From the NCBI RefSeq assembly GCF_900176255.2, contig NZ_FXEG02000003.1, positions 1,178,001 through 1,242,000 on the forward strand: DNA of 64,000 nt. The letters run 5' to 3'. Below are positions 16,636 to 24,652 of this stretch, piece after piece (within the stretch, counting starts at the first letter, position 1; every line of letters begins with the position of its first letter). Origin of the DNA: Mycobacterium ahvazicum (GTDB lineage Bacteria > Actinomycetota > Actinomycetes > Mycobacteriales > Mycobacteriaceae). The notes beneath the pieces are model-generated. The model did not search any database and had not been told where the DNA came from. It worked only from the letters and a program-made list of their open reading frames with translations. The position numbers were made by a program, and so were the translations under genes.

Positions 16636-17492
16636 CGGCTGCACTGGCGGCACGTTTCGAGGCGGCCCGGCCACAGCTTGGCGCCATCGCCTACCGGATG
16701 CTGGGTTCGATCGACGATGCGCAGGACGCCGTGCAGGAAGCCTGGTTACGGCTGAACCGCAGCTCCGCCGAGGACATCGCCAATCTGGACGCGTGGCTGA
16801 CCACCGTGGTGGCCCGCATCTGCTTGAACACCTTGCGCGACCGCCACGGTCGGCATCGCGAGGAACTCCTCGCCCGGCTGCCCGATCCGATCGTGGACCC
16901 CCAAGGCGAGTTCGACCCCGAACATCGCGCGATGCTGGCCGACGCGGTAGGGCTGGCGTTGTTCGTCGTGCTGGACACCCTGGCGCCGGCGGAGCGGTTG
17001 GCGTTCGTCCTGCACGACGTCTTCACCGTCCCGTTCGAGCAGATCGCACCCATCGTCGAGCGCACCCCGGAGGCGACCCGCAAGCTGGCGAGCCGCGCAC
17101 GCCGTCGAATCCGGGACGCGGACCCGCTTCCCGACGTCGGCATCACCGCGCAGCGCGAGGCCGTCGACGCCTTCTTCGCGGCCGGGCGCTCCGGTGACTT
17201 CGCCCGGCTGGTGTCGGTGCTGCATCCCGACGTCGTGCTGCGGGGTGACTTCGGTTCCGGCGCAGGGCTTTTCCGCGCCGAGGGAGCGTCATCGGTGGCC
17301 CGGCTGGCCCGCGGCTACGCATCCCCCGAGCGCGAGGTCCGTGCGGCCACCGTCAACGGTGCGGCCGGCGCGGTCGTGTTCGTGACCGGCCGGCCCACCG
17401 CGATCATGGCTTTCGTGGTCCGCGACGGCCTGGTCGCCGCCATCGACGTGCTGGCCGACCCGGAGCGCGTCGCGAAAGCCGTGCCCGACTAG
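16632..17492 (+). CDS. ECF sigma factor with C-terminal SnoaL-like domain (ECF41-like)
   Basis: 286 residues from a GTG at 16632. Sigma region 2 (about 15-80) has YRMLGSIDDAQDAVQEAWLRL and DAWLTTVVARICLNTLRDR; region 4 (about 110-165) has the helix-turn-helix APAERLAFVLHDVFTVPFEQIAPIVERTPEATRKL. A SnoaL-like tail follows (about 180-286). In ECF41 factors (such as M. tuberculosis SigJ) this tail has DGGGR and NPDKL motifs that control activity instead of an anti-sigma factor. Here the corresponding sites read GDFGSG and DPERV, both degenerate. It is coupled to the CMD gene upstream. It converges with a CFP2-like gene; the stop codons overlap (17489-17492). Confidence 0.88.
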   Translation: MTAALAARFEAARPQLGAIAYRMLGSIDDAQDAVQEAWLRLNRSSAEDIANLDAWLTTVVARICLNTLRDRHGRHREELLARLPDPIVDPQGEFDPEHRAMLADAVGLALFVVLDTLAPAERLAFVLHDVFTVPFEQIAPIVERTPEATRKLASRARRRIRDADPLPDVGITAQREAVDAFFAAGRSGDFARLVSVLHPDVVLRGDFGSGAGLFRAEGASSVARLARGYASPEREVRAATVNGAAGAVVFVTGRPTAIMAFVVRDGLVAAIDVLADPERVAKAVPD

Positions 17493-18022
17493 TTGACGGC
17501 GGTCGCAGCCTGCAACAACGCCAGTGCGGCGTCGTGTTGTAGCACCCAGTTGCCACCCTGCTGGACGAACACCAGTTGCTTGTTGACCGGCCCGGCGAAC
17601 TTCGGACCCGCGATGGCCACCTGGGCGGCGGCCATGTTCGGTCCGGCCGGGACGATGTTCGTCACGGTGAAGGTCTCCGGGAAGTTGCCGTTCCGGTAGG
17701 CCTTACGCAGGTCGTGGTCGGCAACGTGGCCCTCGTCGGGCGCGATGCCGTTTTCGACCAGACCGACCTTCACGGAGTAGCCCACGCCAGGATCGGTGGC
17801 CTGGATGCACAGGTTGGTCAACTGCTCGGCCGTCGGCAGCTGCTGGCCCGGCACCACCGGCGCAGGCGCGGGAGGAGGCGGGGGTTCCTGGGGCAGTGGC
17901 GCCAACGGCGCACCCACCGCGGCCAACTGCACCTCAGTCATGGGCGCTGCCACAGCAGCGATGCCGACGGCCGCGCCGCCGATGACGGCCAGCGCAGCCG
18001 CGCTCATAGCTATGGATTTCAC
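17489..18022 (-). CDS. Second CFP2/MTB12-like secreted antigen
   Basis: 177 residues from the GTG at 18022, chosen because AAAGGGGGA precedes it at normal spacing and because the frame then opens with a signal peptide (KSIAMSAAALAVIGGAAVG, cleaved after AAPM or shortly before). The mature part is the low-molecular-weight antigen MTB12/CFP2 domain, including TAEQLTNLCIQATDPGVGYSVK and the tail VLQHDAALALLQAA. A Pro-rich linker precedes the domain. It is a divergent tandem copy of the next gene (cfp2), 47 bases apart, so one arose by duplication. Function of the family is unknown; it is a culture filtrate antigen. Confidence 0.85.
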   Translation of the reverse strand: MKSIAMSAAALAVIGGAAVGIAAVAAPMTEVQLAAVGAPLAPLPQEPPPPPAPAPVVPGQQLPTAEQLTNLCIQATDPGVGYSVKVGLVENGIAPDEGHVADHDLRKAYRNGNFPETFTVTNIVPAGPNMAAAQVAIAGPKFAGPVNKQLVFVQQGGNWVLQHDAALALLQAATAVN

Positions 18023-18069
18023 ATTTCCCCCTTTAGAGGCCCGGTCCAGGCCAACCTGACGGATGCTAC

Positions 18070-18585
18070 TCACTGCCCGGCGGCTTGCAGCAGCTCCATC
18101 GCCGACGAGCGCGACAACATCCAGCTGCCCTGGTTGACGAACGTGACGTTCTGCATCACCGGGTTCGTCAGCTTGGGGCCGGAAACCGCGACGTCCGCCG
18201 TAACCGATCCCGCGGCGGCCGGCGCAATGTTGGTGATGGTGAACGACAACGGCAAGTCGCCGTTCTTGGCCGCCTTCTGCAGCTTCTTGTCCGCGATGTG
18301 CGCCACGGTCCCGCTGACGCCGCCTTCGACCAGGTTGCCCTTGTTCGTGAACGACACGCTGGGGTCGGCGAGGGTGTTGAGCAGTCCGGTCAGCTGGTCG
18401 GCGGTCGGAACGTCGACGGCGGGAGCCGGCAACGGCGGTGGGTCCTGCGGCAACGGGGCGCCGAAGGCGGCCAGCTGGACCGCGCTAACCGCTGGAATGG
18501 ATGCGACCGAGGTGACGCCGATGGCGGCGGCGCCGACGGCGCCCAGGGCTGCCACACCCGTGACGATAGCTTTCAGAGATTTCAT
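18070..18585 (-). CDS. cfp2: Low molecular weight antigen MTB12 / CFP-2
   Basis: 171 residues, the ortholog of Rv2376c. Signal peptide over about residues 1-30, then a short Pro-rich stretch (FGAPLPQDPPPLPAPAV) and the MTB12 domain, with strong matches VPTADQLTGLLNTLADPSVSF, NKGNLVEGGVSG and the end SRSSAMELLQAAG. A GAAGGGGGA ribosome site lies before the ATG. Secreted; its molecular role is not known. It stands immediately downstream of mbtH in the conserved order. Confidence 0.95.
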   Translation of the reverse strand: MKSLKAIVTGVAALGAVGAAAIGVTSVASIPAVSAVQLAAFGAPLPQDPPPLPAPAVDVPTADQLTGLLNTLADPSVSFTNKGNLVEGGVSGTVAHIADKKLQKAAKNGDLPLSFTITNIAPAAAGSVTADVAVSGPKLTNPVMQNVTFVNQGSWMLSRSSAMELLQAAGQ

Positions 18586-18744
18586 GATTCCCCCTTCGAC
18601 GTGCAGCGACGTGACGGAATGTCACCCACACCCCCCACCTGGTGTAGATGGTGTGGTTGTGCACCTTGTGACAGATGCTACGCGGGATCGCACGGACTAA
18701 TCTGTGCGCAACCTGTGTAGCAGCCCAGAATTTGGGTTCGCCGG

Positions 18745-18972
18745 CTAACCCGCCGAACGGCTCGCGGAGAGGGAGTCACGCAGGCTCTTCGGACGGATGT
18801 CGGGCCAGTTTTGTTCGACATAGTCCAGGCATTCGGCGCGGGTCGCTTCGCCGAAGACCACCCGCCAGCCCGTTGGGACGTCGCTGAACACCGGCCACAG
18901 GCTGTGCTGTTGTTCATCGTTGACCAGCACGAAGAAGGTGCCGTTGTCGTCGTCGAACGGGTTAGTACTCAT
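18745..18972 (-). CDS. mbtH: MbtH-like NRPS activator
   Basis: 75 residues. MbtH-like proteins bind and activate adenylation domains of NRPSs. The signature NPFDDDNGTFFVLVNDEQQHSLWP and the WRVVF..WP spacing with three conserved Trp residues are visible. Its start overlaps the mbtG stop by 4 bases (ATGA), so it is the last gene of the mbt run. Established partner proteins of MbtH in mycobactin synthesis include MbtB, MbtE and MbtF; here the MbtB partner is missing, leaving the remaining adenylation domains as clients. Confidence 0.96.
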   Translation of the reverse strand: MSTNPFDDDNGTFFVLVNDEQQHSLWPVFSDVPTGWRVVFGEATRAECLDYVEQNWPDIRPKSLRDSLSASRSAG

Positions 18973-20261
18973 CGCTTCTCCACCATCGTCGGGAATCGGG
19001 ACAGACCAGCCGCCGGACCGACCCAGGACCCCAAAACCCGGTCCGACAACAGGCCCAGACAGCTCAGGTTCGGGAAACCGGGCCCCTGGGTGAGGCCGGA
19101 AAGGTTAGGCAGAAACAGCTTCGGGGCGACGTCGCTGACCGACAGGTCGTAGCCGATCCCCTCCTGCAGGCGATCGGACGCCAGCGGTCCACCCAGACCC
19201 AGCTCGAGCAGATCGAGCGCGTCCTGGCTGAACAGTGAGGTGAACCAGAGCGCGTCCGCGCCCGAGCCGTCGATGACGAGATCGAATCCGTGCACCGTCT
19301 CCAGGTTCTCGCTGAACCGGTTGGTGGACAGCGTCAGCCGGATCTGCCCGTCGCGGCCCACCGCGTGGGCGACCCGGCCGCGCAGGTGGTGGATGCGGTC
19401 GTCGGCCAGCAGCGCTTCCTGCACATTCGCCGAGAAGACACCGCGGTCGGTGCGGGCCAGCGCGTCGCGGCGCTCATCCAGCGTCAGGGCGGTCCAGTCG
19501 GTGGGGTCGGAGAACAACGAGTTCTCAAAGAAGCTTTCGCCCCGGGTGAACAACGTCACCTGCGGCGAGATGACCGTGATCGTCGAAACCCGGTGCCGGA
19601 AAAGCTCGTTGAGCATCGAGGCGGCCGTCTCACCACCGCCGATCACCGCGACCCGCTCGGCGTTGATGCGGTCGTGTCCGGCGGCGCGATCCCAGAACTG
19701 CGCGATCGACATCATGCGCGGGTTGCCGGGCAGCAGCGACTTCTCGGCCTGACCCGGGCCGGTGATCATCAACGCGTCCGCGTGCACGGTGGTCTCGCGG
19801 GTGTGCAGCGCCCAGCGGTCGCCCGCGATGCCGAGCCCGTCGACCTCGCCGTGCACCACGTGCATGCCGACCTGGTCGGCGACCCAGCCCAGGTATTGGC
19901 TCCATTTGCGATGCGGCGGAGCGGGTCTGCCGCGGTCGATCCACTCGGCGAACGACGCGGTCGCGATCAGATAGGACTGCCAGCTGTACCGGGTCATCAG
20001 CTCGTCGAGCTCGCCGTTGCGGCGCGGCACCAACGCCGACCGATACGGAAAGCCGACATCTTTTTCCGGGCTGGTTCCGAGCCGGTGTGCCCCGTCGGTC
20101 CAGCCGCCGCTCGCCTGCCAGTTCGCTCCGACTCCGGTGCGTTCGACGGCGATCACGTCGGGAACGTCTTGGATATCGGGGCCCATGTCGCGCAATGCCT
20201 TGGCCTTGGCGGCCACCGCCACCGCCTTGGCGCCGGCGCCGAGGATCGCCAGGGTGCTCAT
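18969..20261 (-). CDS. mbtG: L-lysine N6-monooxygenase MbtG
   Basis: 430 residues; M. tuberculosis MbtG is 431. Flavin-dependent N-hydroxylase that supplies the hydroxamate nitrogen of the mycobactin lysines. An N-terminal dinucleotide site appears as LAILGAGAKAVAVAAKAKAL, and a second, NADPH-type site as VAVIGGGETAASML near residue 190. GPGQAEKSLLPGNPRM and ISPQVTLFTRGESFFEN follow the pattern of the family. It overlaps both mbtF and mbtH by 4 bases, so translation is coupled. No sign of damage. Confidence 0.95.
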   Translation of the reverse strand: MSTLAILGAGAKAVAVAAKAKALRDMGPDIQDVPDVIAVERTGVGANWQASGGWTDGAHRLGTSPEKDVGFPYRSALVPRRNGELDELMTRYSWQSYLIATASFAEWIDRGRPAPPHRKWSQYLGWVADQVGMHVVHGEVDGLGIAGDRWALHTRETTVHADALMITGPGQAEKSLLPGNPRMMSIAQFWDRAAGHDRINAERVAVIGGGETAASMLNELFRHRVSTITVISPQVTLFTRGESFFENSLFSDPTDWTALTLDERRDALARTDRGVFSANVQEALLADDRIHHLRGRVAHAVGRDGQIRLTLSTNRFSENLETVHGFDLVIDGSGADALWFTSLFSQDALDLLELGLGGPLASDRLQEGIGYDLSVSDVAPKLFLPNLSGLTQGPGFPNLSCLGLLSDRVLGSWVGPAAGLSRFPTMVEKR

Positions 20262-23200
20262 GTCACCACCTCCCGCAGTGATTCAATCCAAAGTTGTTGC
20301 AACGCAGAGATATCCGCGTCATCGAGAATGCCGGGCAGCGCGCGCCACTGCGCGGCCAGAACACGCTGGGAATCGAACGGCAGCACGGTGGCCATAATCG
20401 TGAGTTCGTGGCGCACCGCCACATCCGGCTCCGGCTGCGGCGACACCCCGGCCAGCAGTTCGCGCTCCAGCTTGACCACGGTGCCGCCGCCGGTGTGGGC
20501 CGCGCCCAGGTAGTTCAGCAGCACCTGCGGGCCGGGCAGCGGGGCCAGCTGTGCAGCGGTGTCTTTGCGCAGGTAGCGCAGCAGGCCGTAATCGAGTCCG
20601 TCGCCCGGGATGGCCGCCAACTGCTTCCCGACCTGCCGCGGGTCGGCCGAGGACACCCGCACCGGATAGATCGAACTGAGCAGTCCGATCGTGTCGCCGG
20701 TGTCGGTGGTGTCGTCCACCAAACTGTCTGCGCGGCCGTGGGTTTCCAGTGCCAGCAGCGGCGGCGGCGTGGCCTGGTTTCGCTGCTGGCGCCAGCGTGT
20801 CACCATCGCCGCGGTGGCGGCCACCAATAGATGCGGCAGCGGCAGCCCGGAATCCAGCAGCCGGTGGGTGGTGTCCGCATCGGCGGCGACCATCCGGACG
20901 ATCAGATCGCCGGCCCGGTCGCGATTCGGATCCACCCGTCGGGCACCGAGATGGGGATCGTCCCCTTCGAGCTGCGCCGCCCAGAATCGCGTGGTGTCCA
21001 ACTTCTCGGCGCGCTGAATTAGCGCCTCGGCCCAGCGCCGGTAACTGGTGTGCTCCCGGATCGGCGCGGGCGAGTGCCCGGTGGCCAAAGCCCGCAGCGC
21101 GGTGTCCAATTCGCCGAGAACGACCCGCCACGACGCCGGATCCATTGCCAACACGTGGGCGGCCAGCAGCAGAACGCTCGGTCCGGTCGGGGGGCGAAGC
21201 CAGACCCCGGCCAGCAGCACTCCGCGCTCGGGATCGAGACGTTCGACGGCCGCCGCGACGTGCCCGGGGACGGCGGCCGGCAGATCGCCGGACACGGCCA
21301 CCTCGTCGACAAGGGTCGCGGTTGCCCCGGTCGGAACCAGAGTCATCGTGTCGCGGTCCAGTCGCGTGCGCAGCACTTCGTGCCCGGCGAAGATGCGGGC
21401 CAGCGCGGCAGCCAGGTGTTCGGGGCTGACGTCGGCGGGCAGCCGGATGGCTTCGGTCTGCGCCAGCCGGCGGGGTTCGCCGTATTCGTAGAGCCAGCGG
21501 CCGTTGGCCAGCACCGGCATCGGCCCGGCCGATTCGTCGATATCGCTTGCGGCAGCGTAACTCTCGGAATCGATGGCCTCCGATAATTCCCGGATGTTGA
21601 CGCAGTCGAGGATCAGCCTGGCGCGCAACGCCAGACCGCGCGACCGCGCCGCCTGCACCACCGACAACGCCATGATGCTGTCCAGGCCCAGCTGCAAGAA
21701 GTCCGCGGTGACGTCGACCCGAGGTAGCTGCAGCAGCTCCGAAAGCACTTCTGCCAGTGCGGTTTCCGTCGGCGTTTCGGGTTCGGCCCAGGCGGTGCTC
21801 GCGGCGTCGGCCGCATCGAATGCGCTCAGCGCGGTTTCGTCGAGTTTGCCGTTTGCGGTCAACGGGATTTCGTCGACCCCGATGATGCGTTGCGGAATCA
21901 TGTAGCGCGGCAACCGGGTAGCGAGCATGGCGCGCAACTGCGCGGTCGGCGGTGTGTGCCCGTCCGAGCTCACCACGTAGGCGGTCAGCCGCGCTCCGGT
22001 CTGCAGGCGCCGCACCAGAACACCGGCGTGCCGGACCGCGGGGTGCGACTCGAGTGCGGCGGCGATCTCACCCGGCTCGACCCGATAGCCGCGGATCTTC
22101 ACCTGCGCGTCGGCGCGCCCCACGTACTGCAGCGAGCCGTCGATGCCCCGGCGCACCACGTCGCCGGTGCGGTACATCCGCTCGCCGGCGACGAATGGAT
22201 CGGCAATGAAGCGGTGGCTGGTCTCTCCCGGGCGGCCCAGATAGCCGCGGGCCAACTGCGCGCCGGCCAGGTAGAGCTCGCCGGTCGCCCCGACGGGCAC
22301 CGGGCGCAGCCCGGAGTCGAGCACGTACCCGCGGGTGTGGTGCGTCGGCCGTCCGATCGACGGCTCGTCATACTCGGCGATCGCGGCCACCACCGCCTCG
22401 ACCGTGGTCTCGGTCGGGCCGTAACAGTTGTACGCGCGCAACCGGGTTCGTGCACACTCGCTGCGGATCAGGGTCCACGCGGACTTACCCAGCGCTTCCC
22501 CGCCCAGCGCCAGTACCGCCAGCGGAACCGTCGTCAGCAATCCGCAAGCGGTGAGTTGGGCGAACATCGACGGCGTGGTGTCGATCATGTCGACGCCGTG
22601 CTCGGCGATCGCGGCGACCAGAGCCTCGGCGTCGGTCTGGGTCCGCTCGTCGACGACGTGCACGCCGTGGCCGTCGAGCAGCGCGACCAGGGGCTGCCAC
22701 GCCGCATCGAACGCGAACGACCACGCGTGTGCGATCCGCAACGGGCGGCCCAGCCGGGCGGCCGCGGGCCGCAACACGCTGTCCAGATGATCGTCGGCGT
22801 ACGCGCCGACGGCCGCGTGAGTTCCGATGACGCCCTTGGGTTCTCCCGTCGTCCCCGAGGTGAAGACGACGTACGCGGCCTGCCCGGGGGTTACCTCGAC
22901 GGCCCGGAAGTCGCGGGCCTCGCCGGTCCGCATCAGGTCTTCGTCGACGACGATCGACGCCCCGGTTTGGCGCAAAATCGACTCCACCCGCTCGGGCGGC
23001 AGCCCCGGCTCCATCGGCACGCACATCCCGCCGGCCTTGAGTACCGCGAGCATCGCGATGATGTACTCCGGGCCGCGGAAAAGCCTTATGGCCACTGGTG
23101 TTTCGGACCTCACCCCGCGCTCGGCGAGCCGGGCGGCCAGCCCGTTGGCGCGACCGTCGAGCTCGCGATAGCTCAGCGTGCCGCCCGCCCAGCTGACCGC

Positions 23201-24652
23201 GACGTGATCGGGCAGTGTCGCCGCGATCGCGGCGAACCGGGTGTGGATGCCGGCCGCGGGCGGAGCCGCTGCGCCGGCGGCCGCGACGGCCTCGTCGTCG
23301 AAGAGCACGCTGACCTCACGCAACGGCCGATCCCAGCCCTGCAGCAGTCGCTCGGCGGTGGCCATCACCCGTCGGCCGAGCCGCTCGGCGGAGGTGACAC
23401 CCAGCGCGCCGTCCAACACCTCGACCAGCACCACCAATTCGCGGCCCGCCATGTGGGCGGCGATCGCGATCGGGAAGTGTGACAAGCTCTCCAGCGCGGA
23501 TGGCCGGAATGTCGCACTGCCCGCGGTCAATTCACCGCCGGCGACCAGCCCGTCCATCGGGAAATTCTCGTAAACCAGCAGGGTGTCGAACATCTCGCCC
23601 ACCCCGCCCAGCGCGCGCAGCTGTGCGTGCCCGAGATAGCCGTGTTCGCGCAGCAGTGCGGCATCGCGTTGCACGGCGCGGCATTGGTCGCCCACGCCGG
23701 CGGCCGGGTCGACTTGTACCCGCATTGGCACGGTGTTGATGAACAGGCCGATCATCGTCTCGACGCCGGCAAGCTCGGCCGGCCGGCCGGAGACCGTGAC
23801 GCCGAAGACCACGTCGTGGGTGTCGGTCAGCCGCGACAAAACCAGGGCCCACGCCATTTGCATCAGGGTGTTGACGGTGATGCCGCGCGACCGGGCGCCC
23901 TCGACGAGCCGCTCGGCGACGTCGGGCGCCAGCCGCAGTTCGGTGGTGCGCGGCAGGCCCGCCGACTGGCCCTCGGCCGCCTCGGCGGAGCCGAGCGCGG
24001 CGGCCAGCAGGGTGGGGCCGGAAAGCCCGGCCAGGTGTTGGCGCCAAACTTGTTGGCTGGCCTGCGGATCGCGGCTCGCAAGCCACCCGATGTAGTCCCG
24101 GTACGGCCGCGGCGCGACGGGCAGCGCCGCGGGATCTCCCCCGGCCGCGTACAGGATCATCATCTCGTTGACGAACACCGGCAACGACCATCCGTCGATC
24201 ACGATGTGGTGGGCGGTGATCACCAACCGCCATTGTGGCCCAGGCAATTCGATCAATAGGAAACGGATGGCCGGCCCGCGTTCCAAATCGAACGGGCGCC
24301 GACGTTCGCCGACCTCCAGCGCCGGTAGTTCGCCGGGTGTGGCCGTGACACGTCGCCACGGCAACTCGACTCGGGACGGCACGATCTGCACCGGGCGCGC
24401 AATGCCCCGACTGAAAAAACTGGCCCGCAGGTTCGGGTGCCGGGCCAACATCTTTGTCGCACAGTCGCGTAACAGCTCCACGTCGAGTACGCCGGTGATG
24501 TCCGCGGCCATGCCGATCATGTAGGGGTCGTCGGCCGCGTCGCCTTCGACGAACTCGGTGAGCGCGCTCAGCGAATACAGGCCCTCTTGCAGGGGACTCA
24601 ACGCCATCACGTCCTCGATGTCGGGTGCGACATCGGTTTTGGTCGCGGTCAT
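20258..24652 (-). CDS. mbtF: Mycobactin NRPS MbtF (C-A-T-E-like)
   Basis: 1464 residues (1461 in M. tuberculosis). Domains: condensation (about 15-440, HHIVIDGWS near 148), adenylation (about 480-960, core A3 VVFTSGTTGEPKGV near 600, A7/A8 GRADAQVKIRGYR, Lys in ANGKLDE), carrier (LGLDS, Ser near 992) and a C-terminal epimerase-like domain (about 1030-1464) with ETHGR, DYGLLRYL and LLNYLG; its HHxxxD motif reads AHVLAMD, so the first His is lost. MbtF is known to activate the second lysine, which ends as a seven-membered lactam. The pocket residues I read by eye (D, A, Q, D, L, L, C, V, E) contain two extra acids, as expected for Lys. The ATG at 24652 overlaps the mbtE stop (ATGA). Confidence 0.95.
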   Translation of the reverse strand: MTATKTDVAPDIEDVMALSPLQEGLYSLSALTEFVEGDAADDPYMIGMAADITGVLDVELLRDCATKMLARHPNLRASFFSRGIARPVQIVPSRVELPWRRVTATPGELPALEVGERRRPFDLERGPAIRFLLIELPGPQWRLVITAHHIVIDGWSLPVFVNEMMILYAAGGDPAALPVAPRPYRDYIGWLASRDPQASQQVWRQHLAGLSGPTLLAAALGSAEAAEGQSAGLPRTTELRLAPDVAERLVEGARSRGITVNTLMQMAWALVLSRLTDTHDVVFGVTVSGRPAELAGVETMIGLFINTVPMRVQVDPAAGVGDQCRAVQRDAALLREHGYLGHAQLRALGGVGEMFDTLLVYENFPMDGLVAGGELTAGSATFRPSALESLSHFPIAIAAHMAGRELVVLVEVLDGALGVTSAERLGRRVMATAERLLQGWDRPLREVSVLFDDEAVAAAGAAAPPAAGIHTRFAAIAATLPDHVAVSWAGGTLSYRELDGRANGLAARLAERGVRSETPVAIRLFRGPEYIIAMLAVLKAGGMCVPMEPGLPPERVESILRQTGASIVVDEDLMRTGEARDFRAVEVTPGQAAYVVFTSGTTGEPKGVIGTHAAVGAYADDHLDSVLRPAAARLGRPLRIAHAWSFAFDAAWQPLVALLDGHGVHVVDERTQTDAEALVAAIAEHGVDMIDTTPSMFAQLTACGLLTTVPLAVLALGGEALGKSAWTLIRSECARTRLRAYNCYGPTETTVEAVVAAIAEYDEPSIGRPTHHTRGYVLDSGLRPVPVGATGELYLAGAQLARGYLGRPGETSHRFIADPFVAGERMYRTGDVVRRGIDGSLQYVGRADAQVKIRGYRVEPGEIAAALESHPAVRHAGVLVRRLQTGARLTAYVVSSDGHTPPTAQLRAMLATRLPRYMIPQRIIGVDEIPLTANGKLDETALSAFDAADAASTAWAEPETPTETALAEVLSELLQLPRVDVTADFLQLGLDSIMALSVVQAARSRGLALRARLILDCVNIRELSEAIDSESYAAASDIDESAGPMPVLANGRWLYEYGEPRRLAQTEAIRLPADVSPEHLAAALARIFAGHEVLRTRLDRDTMTLVPTGATATLVDEVAVSGDLPAAVPGHVAAAVERLDPERGVLLAGVWLRPPTGPSVLLLAAHVLAMDPASWRVVLGELDTALRALATGHSPAPIREHTSYRRWAEALIQRAEKLDTTRFWAAQLEGDDPHLGARRVDPNRDRAGDLIVRMVAADADTTHRLLDSGLPLPHLLVAATAAMVTRWRQQRNQATPPPLLALETHGRADSLVDDTTDTGDTIGLLSSIYPVRVSSADPRQVGKQLAAIPGDGLDYGLLRYLRKDTAAQLAPLPGPQVLLNYLGAAHTGGGTVVKLERELLAGVSPQPEPDVAVRHELTIMATVLPFDSQRVLAAQWRALPGILDDADISALQQLWIESLREVVT

